Assembly (NCBI RefSeq): GCF_964340395.1
Contig: NC_135561.1
Location: 20,188,240 to 20,252,239, forward strand
Source: Glandiceps talaboti
Taxonomy: Eukaryota; Hemichordata; Enteropneusta; Spengelidae
Reading direction: 5' to 3'
DNA: 64,000 bases
Shown: positions 62,553-64,000 of the stretch, piece after piece
Position numbering within the stretch: position 1 is the stretch's first letter
Layout of the letters: the number at the start of each line of letters is the position of its first letter
The notes under the pieces: generated by a model
What the model saw: the letters and a program-made list of their open reading frames with translations, nothing else
What the model was told of the DNA's origin: nothing
Database searches by the model: none
Program-made: the position numbers and the translations under genes

Positions 62553-62872
62553 GACAATGGTTAGAGTGGCAGGCCTGGAATCTACAGTTTGCAGGTTTGA
62601 ACCCCATATCTGCCATATGTTTCTGAATGTGTAAAGTTCTTGGGCAAGATATATGAACCACAGTTCTGCCCCAGTCAACCAAGCTGTACAATTAGGGACC
62701 TGGCAGGATAACGGTTACAATGTGAATGCTTTAATCCTACTCACACACATAGAGGCTGTAATGGACTGTATACAGGGCCACGGTGCCACTATAGGTCCAT
62801 GCTAGGTCCATGCTAATTATAAAGTGCTTTGAGCACAGAGTTGGAAAGTGCTATATAAAATACACACACCAT
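62553..62872 (+). mobile_element. tRNA-derived SINE, copy 2
   Basis: TGGTTAGAGTGG (62558-62569) fits the polymerase III box A, and GGTTTGAACCC (62594-62604) fits box B, with tRNA-like spacing. The body matches 23340-23675. The 3' end is AAAGTGCTTTGAGCACAGAG, then GGAAAGTGCTATATAAAATA. GGTCCATGCTA is duplicated internally in this copy. It abuts the GGAT microsatellite. Confidence 0.9.
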
Positions 62873-62934
62873 TATTGCTTTTATTATTCTAATATACATA
62901 TATGATGGATGGATGGATGGATGGATTGATTGAC

Positions 62935-63455
62935 CACGAAATCATCATTGATATTGCTAGGCATGTTGCACTCGGTTGCAAAATCTTTTAAAACTGCAAA
63001 ACTTCACTAACTTAATTGTTTCTCTCAAAAATGACTTTGTACCTTTAAACTTCATTAAAAAGTCAACTAATAAAACCTGAGTGATTGCGCCATGGTAAAT
63101 TCAAACTTTAAATATCAAAACGTCTATTTTGACACAAACGATATTTATTGAGTGATCTTTACTTGTCAACTTTAAAGGAAGGAGGATGGACATTCCTTGC
63201 AAATATCACTTTCCAATGAACCATTGATAATATGACATTCAATTATGATTGAAAATTATTAGCAGTATCTTAAAGGGTCTTAAAGCACCCTAAGTTTGGT
63301 TATTATATTAAATCTATTATTGGCATAATTTTATGAATATTGCTTCTCAGAAATAGCTCTTGCTAGTTATGTCTAAATTGCGTTTCGGTTTAAAGTTTTG
63401 ATCATTTTCCAGCACTGGGAGACATTTTCACAGCATGCATATCCTTTGGCAGTAC
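62935..63455. other. Non-coding DNA, no gene seen
   Basis: AT-rich; nothing recognised. Confidence 0.4.
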
Positions 63456-63459
63456 AGTA

Positions 63460-63925
63460 ATAATAAATAAGTCTTCGTAGAAGTCTTCATAGAAGACACA
63501 GACCTCTCAAATATTTTACATCTATGTGAGTGAATGGTGACATGAAATTAGTGGCAACAAATAAACACTAACAAGCCTTCATAGAAGACACATCCCCCCC
63601 CCCCCCCCGCCTGCCCCCTCAAATGTGACTGAATGGTGACATGATTTGAAAGAAATTGGTGACAACAAATAAATACTAAGTGTCTTTGATGATGCAGGGA
63701 ATTGCTAAATTTCAGTAACTGAACCTGAAGATCCAGGTCTAGGTCAAAGGTCAGTGATATGAGCACTAAAAGTGATCCTTGTGACTATTTTTCTTCTCCT
63801 ATATTACCTGTGGACATGATTTAGAAGAAATTGGCAACAAATAAATATGACAAAGTGTCTTTGATAGGCAAGAAATGGCTGGATTTGAATAATTGACCAT
63901 GAAGGTCAAACGTCAATGACTTAAC
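63460..63925. repeat. Degenerate direct repeats, GGCAACAAATAAA-type units
   Basis: GTGGCAACAAATAAACACTA, GTGACAACAAATAAATACTA and TTGGCAACAAATAAATATGA recur with a preceding GGTGACATGA-like block and a following GTGTCTTTGATG-like block. A C-run of about 16 lies near 63594-63608. Confidence 0.7.
63741..63753 (+). promoter_or_regulatory. Perfect DR1 nuclear-receptor motif
   Basis: AGGTCAAAGGTCA is two AGGTCA half-sites spaced by one base, the consensus bound by HNF4, COUP-TF and RXR heterodimers. A near match lies near 63908 at the equivalent place of the next repeat unit, so this may simply be part of the repeat. Confidence 0.35.
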
Positions 63926-64000
63926 AGACAGCTTGTACATTATAATAGGAGGTAGCCACTTGAATGGAGTATTTATGTACTATGGTTTTTGAGTTATGCA

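Noticed and set aside
62234-62691. Ser-Ile-His-Pro repeat frames of 107-142 codons
   Set aside because: They come from the GGAT/GGGA microsatellite and the adjoining SINE.

Overview
This is animal (metazoan) nuclear DNA, AT-rich and almost gene-free. It carries a class A peptide GPCR exon with a consensus splice donor. It also has long simple-sequence tracts, tRNA-derived SINE copies, degraded 3' ends of non-LTR retrotransposons and many inverted-repeat DNA elements. I see no bacterial-style gene packing, operons, CRISPR or phage. The palindrome TACATGTA is strikingly frequent and the repeats look like those of marine invertebrates (lophotrochozoan or deuterostome). That placement is an inference and no species can be named.

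Layout. 1-5.6 kb: intergenic or intronic DNA with three degenerate tandem arrays. 5.66-6.68 kb: the one confident gene piece, on the minus strand. It is the first coding exon of a neuromedin-U/TRH-receptor-like GPCR, with TM1-TM5 and a splice donor just before TM6. The TM6-TM7 exon was not found. 6.7-26 kb: non-coding DNA with a (CATA)n tract, several small inverted-repeat elements (one flanked by TTAA, one by TA), a 115-bp tandem array, a SINE and a 5'-truncated LINE. 26.6-28.2 kb: a 1.65-kb hAT-like transposon relic with a broken transposase-like frame. 28.8-31.1 kb: a 43-bp minisatellite of about 53 copies, most of them apparently identical. 33.1-33.4 kb: a possible exon of an unknown membrane protein. 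34-40 kb: hairpins, a foldback element and a long (CT)n. 40.2-41.8 kb: a 1.59-kb DNA element with 161-bp, about 96% identical terminal inverted repeats around a frameshifted minus-strand frame. 42-64 kb: more retroelement tails, a second copy of a 370-bp foldback element, a 150-bp tandem array that makes a false 143-residue ORF, a nested pair of inverted-repeat elements, a 440-bp CT tract, a (CA)n tract, a (GGAT)n tract and a second SINE.

Apart from the GPCR exon and possibly the 33-kb exon, nothing here looks like a host gene. Most supportable features are repeats that occur two to four times in the window, so several families can be defined from internal comparison alone. All similarities and counts were read by eye; none comes from a search or alignment program.
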